Shown: positions 57,019 to 64,000 of the stretch, in pieces
Layout: each line of letters opens with the position of its first letter
How positions within the stretch are numbered: the stretch's first letter is position 1
Assembly (NCBI RefSeq): GCF_900996225.1
Contig: NZ_CAAJGL010000068.1
Span: 1 to 64,000, forward strand
Reading direction: 5' to 3'
DNA: 64,000 nt
From: Paraburkholderia sp. BCC1884
GTDB lineage: Bacteria > Pseudomonadota > Gammaproteobacteria > Burkholderiales > Burkholderiaceae
Translations under genes and position numbers: made by a program
The notes under the pieces: generated by a model
The model's input: only the letters and a program-made list of their open reading frames with translations
Told to the model about the DNA's origin: nothing
Database searches by the model: none

Positions 57019-57762
57019 TCAGTTCGACCAGCCGCCGTCGATCACATGCGCATGCCCCGTCGTGAACGACGATTCGTCCGACGCGAGATACAGCGCCAGC
57101 GCCGCGATCTCGTCCGGCTTGCCGATGCGGCCCATTGGCTGACGCGCCACGAAGGCCGCCTGCGTGGCCTCCAGCGTCGCGCCCTGCGCCTGAGCCTGGG
57201 CGACGATCCGCTGTTCGAGCGATGGCGAAGACACCGTGCCCGGGCAGATCGCGTTACAGCGTACACCACGCGTGATGAAGTCCGCAGCAACGGACTTGGT
57301 CAGCCCGATCACCGCCGCTTTCGACGCGCTATAGGCAAAGCGGTTCGGCACGCCCTTCACGCTCGACGCCGCCGACGACATGTTGATGATCGACCCACCA
57401 CCCTTATCGAGCATCGCGGGCAGGAACGCGCGGATCATGCGGTACATCGCCTTGGCATTCAGGTCGAAAGCGAAGTCCCAATCTTCTTCACTGCATTCGA
57501 GGATGTTGCCCGCATGCACGAAGCCGGCGCAATTGAACAGCACGTCGATCGCGCCGAGTTCGTCGGCGAGCGTCTTGATGGCCGCGCCGTCGAGCACGTC
57601 GAGCTTGCGTGCTTCGACCGGCTTGCCGGCGAGTCCGTCGATGCGGATGTCGGTGGCAATCACGCGCGCGCCTTCGCGCGCGAAGAGTTCGGCGGTGGCG
57701 AGGCCGATGCCCTGCCCTGCTGCGGTGATCAAGGCCGTCTTGCCGGCCAGTCTTTGTGTCAT
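57019..57762 (-). CDS. Short-chain dehydrogenase, probable 2-keto-3-deoxy-L-fuconate dehydrogenase
   Basis: This 247-residue Rossmann-fold SDR has the NAD motif TAAGQGIG near the N-terminus, NCAG, and the catalytic Ser and YSASK around residues 135-155 (INMSSAASSVKGVPNRFAYSASKAAVIGLTK). Between the lactonase and FAH genes it should oxidise 2-keto-3-deoxy-L-fuconate at C4 to the 2,4-diketo acid. The gap to the upstream gene is 43 bp. Confidence 0.88.
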   Translation of the reverse strand: MTQRLAGKTALITAAGQGIGLATAELFAREGARVIATDIRIDGLAGKPVEARKLDVLDGAAIKTLADELGAIDVLFNCAGFVHAGNILECSEEDWDFAFDLNAKAMYRMIRAFLPAMLDKGGGSIINMSSAASSVKGVPNRFAYSASKAAVIGLTKSVAADFITRGVRCNAICPGTVSSPSLEQRIVAQAQAQGATLEATQAAFVARQPMGRIGKPDEIAALALYLASDESSFTTGHAHVIDGGWSN

Positions 57763-57805
57763 CTACGACTCCAGTTGAATGGACTACCGTGGTCTTTTCC
57801 AGAAA

Positions 57806-58636
57806 TCACAGTCGATAAAACGCAGCGGCATTGCCGCCAAAAACCGCTTCGCGCTCGGCGTCGCTCAAGGACGCGAGCAATGTGTTGGCCGCCGCATGCC
57901 AATGCAGATAGTCGCCGTTCAGATCGAGCACCGGCCAGTCGCTGCCCCACATCAGGCGCGCCGGACCGAAAGACGTCAACAGATGCTCGACATACGGCCG
58001 CAGCGTTGCCTCGGTCCAGCCAGGCGAAGCTTCCGTGACGAGGCCCGACAACTTGCAATGCACTTGCGGCAAACGCGCGAGCCGCGTGATCGCATCGGCC
58101 CAGGTTTGATAGCCCGCCTGGCCGTAACGGATTGGTGGCTTCGCACCGTGATCGACCACCACGCGCAACGCAGGAAACCGCGCCGCGAAGGTTTCGAAAT
58201 GCTCGACGTGGCGCGCAAAGATGAGCGCGTCGAAGGCAAGGTCATGTGCGATCAGCGCTTCGATCGCCGGGGCGAGAGCGGGATTCGCGATCCATGTGTC
58301 GTCCGGCAAATCCTGCAGCATCGGCCGCACGCCCTTGAACTTCGGATCGTGCGCGAGGGCGCCGATCAAGGCGGGCGCTGTCGGCAACAGCAAGGGTACC
58401 CAGCCCACCACGCCCGCGATGGACGGCTCATGCCGTGCCATCTCCAGCAGGTAACGCGTTTCGTCGAGGGTCGGCGCCGCCTGCACCACCACCGTCCGCT
58501 CGATGCCCGCCGCTTCGCGCAAGGGCTTCAGGTCCGCCGGGCCGAATGTCCGGTATAGGATCTTCAGTTCCGGCGTGAGCCACTCGTAATCGCCGCGAGC
58601 GGGGTCCCAGTAGTGCTGGTGGGCGTCGATTGCCAT
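57806..58636 (-). CDS. Amidohydrolase-superfamily lactonase, probable L-fuconolactonase
   Basis: The protein is 276 residues from ATG 58636. Metal-ligand region MAIDAHQHYWDP, then HDPKFKGVRPMLQDLPDD and LMWGSDWPVLDLNGDYLHW, match the cog3618 lactonase group. A characterised member of that group from Burkholderia multivorans is an L-fucono-1,5-lactonase. It should hydrolyse the lactone made by the adjacent aldo/keto reductase, from which it is separated by 7 bp. Confidence 0.85.
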   Translation of the reverse strand: MAIDAHQHYWDPARGDYEWLTPELKILYRTFGPADLKPLREAAGIERTVVVQAAPTLDETRYLLEMARHEPSIAGVVGWVPLLLPTAPALIGALAHDPKFKGVRPMLQDLPDDTWIANPALAPAIEALIAHDLAFDALIFARHVEHFETFAARFPALRVVVDHGAKPPIRYGQAGYQTWADAITRLARLPQVHCKLSGLVTEASPGWTEATLRPYVEHLLTSFGPARLMWGSDWPVLDLNGDYLHWHAAANTLLASLSDAEREAVFGGNAAAFYRL

Positions 58637-58643
58637 CGTCGAA

Positions 58644-59684
58644 TCAATCCTCTGGCGCGGGCGCGTGGCGCTCGAGCAAGCCTTTGTCGCGCAGCGCGGA
58701 CCACAACGCTGCAGGAATCGGCTGCTCGAACGACGCGACGTTCTCGCGTAATTCGTCGGCACTGCGCGCGCCGGTCAACACGGTGGCGACCGCCGGATGC
58801 GCATACGGAAACTGCAAGGCAGCGGCAGCAAGCGGCACGCCATGCTCGCGGCACACCGCCTCCAGCCGGGCGACGCGCTCGATCACTTCGCGCGGCGCTT
58901 CGCCATAGTTGAATTTCAGATCGCCGCCGACGCCGCGCGCCAGAATGCCCGAGTTGAACGCGCCGCCCAGCAGGATGCTGACACCGCGCTTTTCGCATGC
59001 TGGCAAGAGATCGTCGAGCGTGCTTTGTTCGAGGAGCGTATAACGCCCGGCAAGCAGCGCGCAATCGATATCGAACTCCGCCATCGCGTCGAGTACGACC
59101 GCGCCTTCGTTCACGCCCAACCCGACCGCCTTGATCGCGCCGCTCGAACGCAAGCTGTCGAGCGCGCGAAAGCCGCCGCCTTCGGTGAGCTGCCGCCAAA
59201 AATGGGGATGCTGGTCGCCGTGCGTCATGCGGCCAATGTCGTGCACCAGCAGAATGTCGATTTCGACGATGCCGAGGCGCTGCTGGCTGTCTTCGAACGA
59301 GCGCAGAATGCCGTCGTGGGTGTAATCGTAGACGGCTTCGAAGGGCAGCGGATTCTGCCAGCCTTCCTTGTCGTCGAAGGGCGTGGTGCGCGGCACAAAG
59401 CGGCGGCCCACTTTGGTGGACAACACGTAGTCGCCGCGCGGATAGCGACGCAAAGCGTCGCCCAGACGATGCTCGGCCTTGGTGTTGCCGTAATGCGGCG
59501 CGGTGTCGAAGTAGCGCACGCCCGCGTCCCACGCTGCGGCGATGGTCGCGAACGCTTCCTCATCGGACAGATCGCGGTAGAGGCCGCCCAAGGGCGCCGT
59601 ACCGAGGCCGAGTCCGGTGACTTGCAGCGCGCCACGACCAATACGGCGCCGCTGCGCGATCCTGGAATCGATCGTTGCGGTCAT
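58644..59684 (-). CDS. Aldo/keto reductase, probable L-fucose dehydrogenase
   Basis: The protein is 346 residues from ATG 59684 (MTATIDSRIAQRRRIGRGALQVTGLGLGTAPLGGLYRDLSD) after AGGAGA. AKR motifs are AWDAGVRYFDTAPHYGNTKAEHRLGDAL, DILLVHDIGR, IKAVGLGVNEG and ILLGGAFNSGILA. Related enzymes oxidise L-fucose (and D-arabinose or L-galactose) to the 1,5-lactone with NAD(P). It is the first catabolic enzyme after the dehydratase genes in the operon. Confidence 0.85.
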   Translation of the reverse strand: MTATIDSRIAQRRRIGRGALQVTGLGLGTAPLGGLYRDLSDEEAFATIAAAWDAGVRYFDTAPHYGNTKAEHRLGDALRRYPRGDYVLSTKVGRRFVPRTTPFDDKEGWQNPLPFEAVYDYTHDGILRSFEDSQQRLGIVEIDILLVHDIGRMTHGDQHPHFWRQLTEGGGFRALDSLRSSGAIKAVGLGVNEGAVVLDAMAEFDIDCALLAGRYTLLEQSTLDDLLPACEKRGVSILLGGAFNSGILARGVGGDLKFNYGEAPREVIERVARLEAVCREHGVPLAAAALQFPYAHPAVATVLTGARSADELRENVASFEQPIPAALWSALRDKGLLERHAPAPED

Positions 59685-59778
59685 GAAGCGCGTCTCCTGT
59701 TTTTTCACGTTTTAACATGCGCGGACGGGAAGTGCGCGCAGTGCCCGGACTGCCGATTGAGGCGCGCAGAAGAACCGC

Positions 59779-61092
59779 TCAGTGCGGCTCGATCGCGACA
59801 ACCCGATGCGTCGACGCAGCGCTCGACGGCAAGCATGCCGGCCCAACCGGTTCGAACGTCTTGTAGGTCAGGATAAATTCCTGATGACCGAGCGTCTCCG
59901 ATTTCGACGCGGCACCCCGCGACACCGCCACTGTCTGCTCGAACACTTCGCGGCCCACTTCGTCGAGCGTACCGCGCCCTTCGAGGATGCGGCCGGCATC
60001 GACGTCCATGTCGCCGGACAGGTTGCGATACGTCGCCGGATTCGCGCACACCTTGATGACCGGCGAGATCGCCGAGCCGACCACCGAGCCGCGTCCGGTC
60101 GTGAACAGAATCACGTGCGCGCCGCAGGCGATCAGTTCGCCGATTTCCGCGTTGTCGCTGATGTTCGGAAAGCCGAAGCGCGGCTCGCCGTCGGGCACGA
60201 CGTCGAGCAGGTAGAGGCCACCGGTCGGTGGAATATCGCCCGGTTTGATGATGCCGACAATCGGCGATGCGCCGCTTTTGGCATACGCGCCCAGCGATTT
60301 TTCTTCCTGGGTGGTGAGGCCGCCGTCCGCGTTGCCAACCGCGAAGCTGCCGTGTCCGAGGATCGAGTAATAGCGCGCCGCCTTGGCCACGCAGGCGACG
60401 ATTTCATCGCCGAGTTCCGGGCGTGCCGCACGCGTTTTCATATGAAATTCGCAGCCCACCAACTCGCCGGTTTCCTCGAAAATGCAGGACGCGCCCGCTT
60501 CGATCAGATGATCGAACGCGCGACCCACAGCCGGGTTCGCCGTGATGCCGCTGGTGCCGTCCGAGCCGCCGCAAATCGTGCCGATCACGAGTTCGCTCAG
60601 CGCCATCGGCACCTTCTTTTGCGCGGCAAGCTGTGCGCGCGCACCGCGAATCCAGTCGACGCCGTATTGAATCGTGCTGCGCGTGCCGCCTTTCTCCTGG
60701 ATCGTCAGGACTTCGACGGGGCGGCCGCTGGCGCGTACCACGTCCACGAGATAGTGCTTGTTCATGCTTTCGCAGCCGAGCGACACGAACAGCACCGCGC
60801 CCACGTTGGGATGCGTGGTGAGCCGCTCCAGCATTTTTTCGGCGTAACCATTCGGATAGCAGCCGGGAAAGCCGATCAGATGCACCGGCGGCTCGCGTTC
60901 GGCGGTGGGATCGTCGAAGGCGTCGAGCGGCTCGCGAAACTGCGTGACGATCTCGCGCGCCACGTGATGCGCGCACTCCACCAGATACGCCACCGCGACC
61001 ACATTGCGGATGCCCTTACGGCCGTCGCTGCGTAGGTAGCCTTGCAGAACGGGCTGCTGCGCGGCGGCGGATGCTACGGAAATATCGGTCAT
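59779..61092 (-). CDS. UxaA-family dehydratase large subunit, probable L-fuconate dehydratase
   Basis: This 437-residue protein is of the altronate/galactarate dehydratase large-subunit type: GYLRSDGRKGIRNVVAVAYLVECAHHVA, GFPGCYPNGYAEKMLERLTTHPNVGAVLFVSLGCES, IGTICGGSDGTSGITANPAVG, FTTGRGSVVG. With the small SAF subunit 47 bp upstream it makes a full dehydratase. The operon lacks an enolase-superfamily L-fuconate dehydratase, so this enzyme most probably catalyses that step. That is inference from pathway filling. Confidence 0.82.
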   Translation of the reverse strand: MTDISVASAAAQQPVLQGYLRSDGRKGIRNVVAVAYLVECAHHVAREIVTQFREPLDAFDDPTAEREPPVHLIGFPGCYPNGYAEKMLERLTTHPNVGAVLFVSLGCESMNKHYLVDVVRASGRPVEVLTIQEKGGTRSTIQYGVDWIRGARAQLAAQKKVPMALSELVIGTICGGSDGTSGITANPAVGRAFDHLIEAGASCIFEETGELVGCEFHMKTRAARPELGDEIVACVAKAARYYSILGHGSFAVGNADGGLTTQEEKSLGAYAKSGASPIVGIIKPGDIPPTGGLYLLDVVPDGEPRFGFPNISDNAEIGELIACGAHVILFTTGRGSVVGSAISPVIKVCANPATYRNLSGDMDVDAGRILEGRGTLDEVGREVFEQTVAVSRGAASKSETLGHQEFILTYKTFEPVGPACLPSSAASTHRVVAIEPH

Positions 61093-61139
61093 GATCGTTC
61101 CAGCGCGGCACAGGGCCGCGTGATTGTGCCCATTTCAGT

Positions 61140-61466
61140 TCAGTGGTGGACGAACTCGTGGCCCGCGTCGTGGGTGTAGGTCGGCAGGTAATCGCTTTCG
61201 AGGTTGTGCGTGTGCAGATGCGCACCGCGCGCCACCGCTTCCGTCACATGGCCGATCACTGCGCCGTAGCGCAGCACCTTGTCGTCTTTCGCGAGTTCAT
61301 GGCGCGCCACTTTGTGACCGAGTTCGATGGTTTTTCCTAGCGTCACGCGCTCGCCTTCGATCTCGAGTTGCGTGCCCGCGTCGAGACGCGCCGCCGCGAT
61401 CAGGCAATTGTCGGCAGGGGTGAGCAGGATCAGACGTGGGTCGGTTTGCAATGGACGGTTGGTCAA
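61140..61466 (-). CDS. UxaA-family dehydratase small subunit (SAF domain, TTG start)
   Basis: This 108-residue protein has the SAF fold of altronate dehydratase N-termini: LTPADNCLIAAARLDAGTQLEIEGERVTLGKTIELGHKVARHELAKDDKVLRYGAVIGHVTEAVARGAHLHTHNLES. The start is TTG 61466 with GGAGAA 6 bases upstream. In many bacteria this domain is fused to the large subunit; here the two are separate adjacent genes. It likely binds the substrate carboxylate or metal in complex with the large subunit. Confidence 0.85.
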   Translation of the reverse strand: MTNRPLQTDPRLILLTPADNCLIAAARLDAGTQLEIEGERVTLGKTIELGHKVARHELAKDDKVLRYGAVIGHVTEAVARGAHLHTHNLESDYLPTYTHDAGHEFVHH

Positions 61467-61491
61467 CTGGGTTCTCCGTGATGCCTATGCG

Positions 61492-62547
61492 TTAGTTCTG
61501 ACCTTCGCCGCTCGCAAGGCGAGCCACCATCAGCGAGCCGAGGATGATGGCGCCGTAGATCGCCTGAATCCAGAACGACGGCACCTGGGCGAGCGTGAGC
61601 AGGTTCTGCACGACGCCGAGCAGCAACACGCCGGTGAGCGCACCGAACATCGTACCCTTGCCGCCGTCGAGCGAAATACCGCCGATCACCGCCGCCGCGA
61701 ACACCGTGAAGATCATGCCGTTGCCCTGGTTGGCGTTGATCGCGCCGACGTAGCCGGTCACGATCAAGCCGCCCAATGAGGCCAGCATACTCCCGAGCAC
61801 GAACACGCCCCACGTGATGCGCTCGACGCGAATCCCCGCCGCGCGGGCCGCTTCCGGATTGCCGCCGATCGCATACAACGCGCGGCCCAATCGGTGATAG
61901 CGCAACACGAAAGCCGCAATCGCAAACGCCGCCGCCGCGAGCCACACCGACAAAGGCAAGCCGAGCACGATGGTGGTTGCGAGCGAGAAGAACGACGGCG
62001 GCATATCGAACAGCGTGCCGCCCTTGGTCGCGCCGACCAGCATGCCGCGCAACACGATCAGCATGGCCAGCGTGACGATGAACGCATTGAGCCGCAGCCG
62101 CACGACTAAAAATCCGTTGATCAGTCCGATCACCGCGCCAACCGCGACGATGGCGAGCAAGCCCACCGCTGCGGGCCATTGCGTGCCGAAGCCCGCCGAC
62201 GCCGCCGGCATCACCAGCATCGCGCCGACTGCGGGCGCAATGCCGACTGTCGACTCCAGCGACAAGTCGAACTTGCCGGTCAGCACGATCAGCGATTCTG
62301 CAAGCACGACCAGGGCAAGCGCCGCCGACGCACCCAACACGCTGATCAGATTCGCCCGCGTCAGAAAGCTGGGGCTGACGAATGCGCCGATCACGAGCAA
62401 CAGCGCGAGGGCCGGCAACAAAGCCAGTTCACGCAACCGCGCAAGTTCGGTGCGGGCGCGTTTGCCGCGCGTCAACGGCGCGGCGGCCTGCGCCTGGCTG
62501 GAACCTTGCGCGGTGCTAAATGCCGGACTCGGCACACTATTCTTCAT
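61492..62547 (-). CDS. Sugar ABC transporter permease (RbsC type), probably for L-fucose
   Basis: The protein is 351 residues from ATG 62547 after AAGGAG; an ATG 18 bases upstream is also in frame. A ~45-residue soluble N-terminus is followed by eight to ten transmembrane helices, and it carries the permease motif AIGGNPEAARAAGIRVERITWGVFVLGSMLASLGGLI before the last helices, as in RbsC/XylH-like permeases. It overlaps the ATPase gene by 11 bp. The periplasmic binding protein must lie beyond the window edge. Confidence 0.88.
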   Translation of the reverse strand: MKNSVPSPAFSTAQGSSQAQAAAPLTRGKRARTELARLRELALLPALALLLVIGAFVSPSFLTRANLISVLGASAALALVVLAESLIVLTGKFDLSLESTVGIAPAVGAMLVMPAASAGFGTQWPAAVGLLAIVAVGAVIGLINGFLVVRLRLNAFIVTLAMLIVLRGMLVGATKGGTLFDMPPSFFSLATTIVLGLPLSVWLAAAAFAIAAFVLRYHRLGRALYAIGGNPEAARAAGIRVERITWGVFVLGSMLASLGGLIVTGYVGAINANQGNGMIFTVFAAAVIGGISLDGGKGTMFGALTGVLLLGVVQNLLTLAQVPSFWIQAIYGAIILGSLMVARLASGEGQN

Positions 62548-64000
62548 GGAGACTGACTCCTTCAACGGATGCGATCAGGTCGTGGTCCTGCCAACCCGCG
62601 GGAAATTCGGCCGCGACACGGCCACGGAACATGACCAGCACACGGTCACAAGTGCGCAGATCGTCGAGTTCACCGGACACGACCAGCACGGCCTTGCCCT
62701 CTTCGCGCACGCGATCCACGACGGAGAGCAAGGCCTCTTTCGATTTCACATCGACGCCCGCCGTGGGATCGATCAGCACGAGCACATCCGGATTGGTGGC
62801 AAGCGCGCGCGCCATCACCACTTTCTGCTGATTGCCGCCCGACAGACCGGAGACGACATGCTCGGGACCTTGCGCGACGATGCCGAGCGCCTCGATCATC
62901 TTCTGACCAAAGGCATTTTTCTTTGCGGGCGGCGCGATACCGAATTTGCCGAGTAGACGCGCGATCGTCATCGACGCGTTTTCCGCGATCGATTGAGTGA
63001 GCACCAGGCCTTCGTGATGCCGGTCCTTCGGTACGCAACCGATGCCGTGCGCGAGCGCGGCAGGCACATCGCCGGGCGGCAGGATCGCACCGTCTACGCT
63101 GATCGTGCCGCGTCTGGCCGCGCGCAAGCCGGCAATCGCTTCGGCCACGCTCGTGCGGCCGCTACTCGTCGCGCCGGTCAGTCCGACCACTTCGCCGCGC
63201 TTCACCGTGAACGACACGCCGTCGTAGTCGGCGCCGGCCAACTCGCTGACTTGCAACGCGATCGCCGTATCGGCGGGCAATGCGTCGCGCGCCGCCGCAT
63301 CGGCGACCGCGAGGCCGCCGCGTTCGCCGGTCATCGCTTCGATCAACTGCTCGCGCGGTAACGCGGACACCGGCGCGCTGACGATGTGCCGCGCGTCGCG
63401 CAACACGGTCACGGCCTGGCAAATCTCATACACCTCTTGCAAGTGATGCGAGATGAACAGGAAGGTCACGCCCTCGCGCTGCAATTCGGTGATACGCCGG
63501 AACAGACGTTTGATCTCGTCGCCGTCGAGCTGCGCGGTGGGTTCGTCGAGAATGATGAAACGCGCGCCGTAGGACAACGCCCGCGCGATTTCAACCAGCT
63601 GACGCGCTTCCACCGACAGATCGCCCGCGCGCGCATCTTCGCGCACATCGATCTTCCAGTGATCGAGCAACTCGCGCGCGTTGCGACGCATCGCTTGCCA
63701 ATCGATCACGCCGCCACGCGACGGCTGCCGGTTGATGAACAGATTCTCCGCGACGCTGAGGTCGCGGATGATCGTCGAATGCTGATAGACGCACGCGACG
63801 CGCTCGCGCCACGCGTCGCGATCCGCGATCGACGGCGCGGCCGCGCCGCTGAAACGCACCTCGCCGGTGTCGGGCTTGCGCAGGCCGGTCAGGATCGACA
63901 CCAGCGTCGATTTGCCCGCGCCGTTGCGTCCGACGAGCGCATGCGACTCGCCGGGCATCACGCGAAGGCTCACGTCTTTCAGCGCGGCCGTCGAGCCGTA
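62537..64000 (-). CDS. Sugar ABC transporter ATPase (RbsA/MglA type), cut by window end
   Basis: This partial gene has 487 residues in the window and continues beyond base 64000. It is a two-domain ATPase. The first Walker A is GRNGAGKST, signature LSVEARQLVEIARAL, Walker B FIILDEPTA. The second domain has a degenerate Walker A (GATSSGRTS), intact signature LSGGNQQKVVMARAL and Walker B VLVLIDPTAG. This pairing is typical of RbsA-like sugar importers. Together with the permease and the downstream enzymes it should serve L-fucose (or a related deoxy sugar) uptake. A GTG at 63973 is internal, not the start. Confidence 0.9.
   Translation of the reverse strand, partial: YGSTAALKDVSLRVMPGESHALVGRNGAGKSTLVSILTGLRKPDTGEVRFSGAAAPSIADRDAWRERVACVYQHSTIIRDLSVAENLFINRQPSRGGVIDWQAMRRNARELLDHWKIDVREDARAGDLSVEARQLVEIARALSYGARFIILDEPTAQLDGDEIKRLFRRITELQREGVTFLFISHHLQEVYEICQAVTVLRDARHIVSAPVSALPREQLIEAMTGERGGLAVADAAARDALPADTAIALQVSELAGADYDGVSFTVKRGEVVGLTGATSSGRTSVAEAIAGLRAARRGTISVDGAILPPGDVPAALAHGIGCVPKDRHHEGLVLTQSIAENASMTIARLLGKFGIAPPAKKNAFGQKMIEALGIVAQGPEHVVSGLSGGNQQKVVMARALATNPDVLVLIDPTAGVDVKSKEALLSVVDRVREEGKAVLVVSGELDDLRTCDRVLVMFRGRVAAEFPAGWQDHDLIASVEGVSLHEE

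Noticed and set aside
59782..61035. 417-codon plus-strand frame opposite the UxaA-type gene
   Set aside because: It is complementary to the dehydratase gene and has no recognisable domain.

Overview
The window is a GC-rich (roughly 60-63%) stretch of a betaproteobacterial genome, most probably Paraburkholderia/Burkholderia. The reasons are the methylcitrate cluster ending in prpC-prpD-acnA, an intracellular PHB depolymerase with a Cys nucleophile, BvgA-type response regulators, a Tad pilus cluster, a YadA-like trimeric adhesin, and a non-phosphorylative L-fucose operon like those of Burkholderia. No rRNA, tRNA, CRISPR array, insertion sequence or prophage was seen.

Layout. (1) 1-5.4 kb: 3' part of prpC, a small periplasmic lysozyme-inhibitor-like protein, prpD and acnA, all on the plus strand and closed by a strong terminator; this is propionate (methylcitrate cycle) and TCA chemistry. 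(2) 5.4-16.6 kb, minus strand: a membrane protein of unknown function, a degenerate kinase-like protein with a C-terminal HPt domain, a BvgA-like response regulator, an OmpA-family lipoprotein and a 2.4-kb-residue trimeric autotransporter adhesin. (3) 16.6-17.2 kb: an AT-rich divergent regulatory region. (4) 17.2-29.3 kb, plus strand: a tightly packed Tad/Flp pilus operon (prepilins, CpaB, secretin CpaC, an FHA-CpaF fusion ATPase, TadB, TadC, a DUF192 protein, TadE-like pseudopilin, lytic transglycosylase). (5) 29.3-31.5 kb, minus strand: a second HPt, a second BvgA-like regulator and a second OmpA-family lipoprotein, paralogous to block 2 in the same order and orientation. Blocks 2-5 look like one surface-adhesion island with a duplicated phosphorelay/lipoprotein module on each side.

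(6) 31.7-55.4 kb: mainly ordinary single genes: a DUF748/AsmA-like giant protein, a DUF1254/DUF1214 lipoprotein, a PaiB-like FMN-binding protein, a copper P-type ATPase behind a CueR-type promoter, two chemoreceptors, a glutathione S-transferase, intracellular PhaZ, a cupin, a flavin reductase, a 3-hydroxyacyl-CoA dehydrogenase, several small hypothetical genes, an MgtC family protein, an AGE-family epimerase and a cold-shock protein. (7) 55.6-64 kb: a PaaI-type thioesterase, then a long minus-strand operon for L-fucose. It encodes a sugar ABC transporter (ATPase cut by the window edge, permease), a two-subunit UxaA-type dehydratase, an aldo/keto reductase, a lactonase, a short-chain dehydrogenase and a fumarylacetoacetase-type hydrolase. 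Together these form a complete inferred route from L-fucose to pyruvate and lactate.

All functions are assigned by reading motifs and remembered family features; no database search was run. Start codons were chosen by Shine-Dalgarno matches and by where family-typical N-termini begin.
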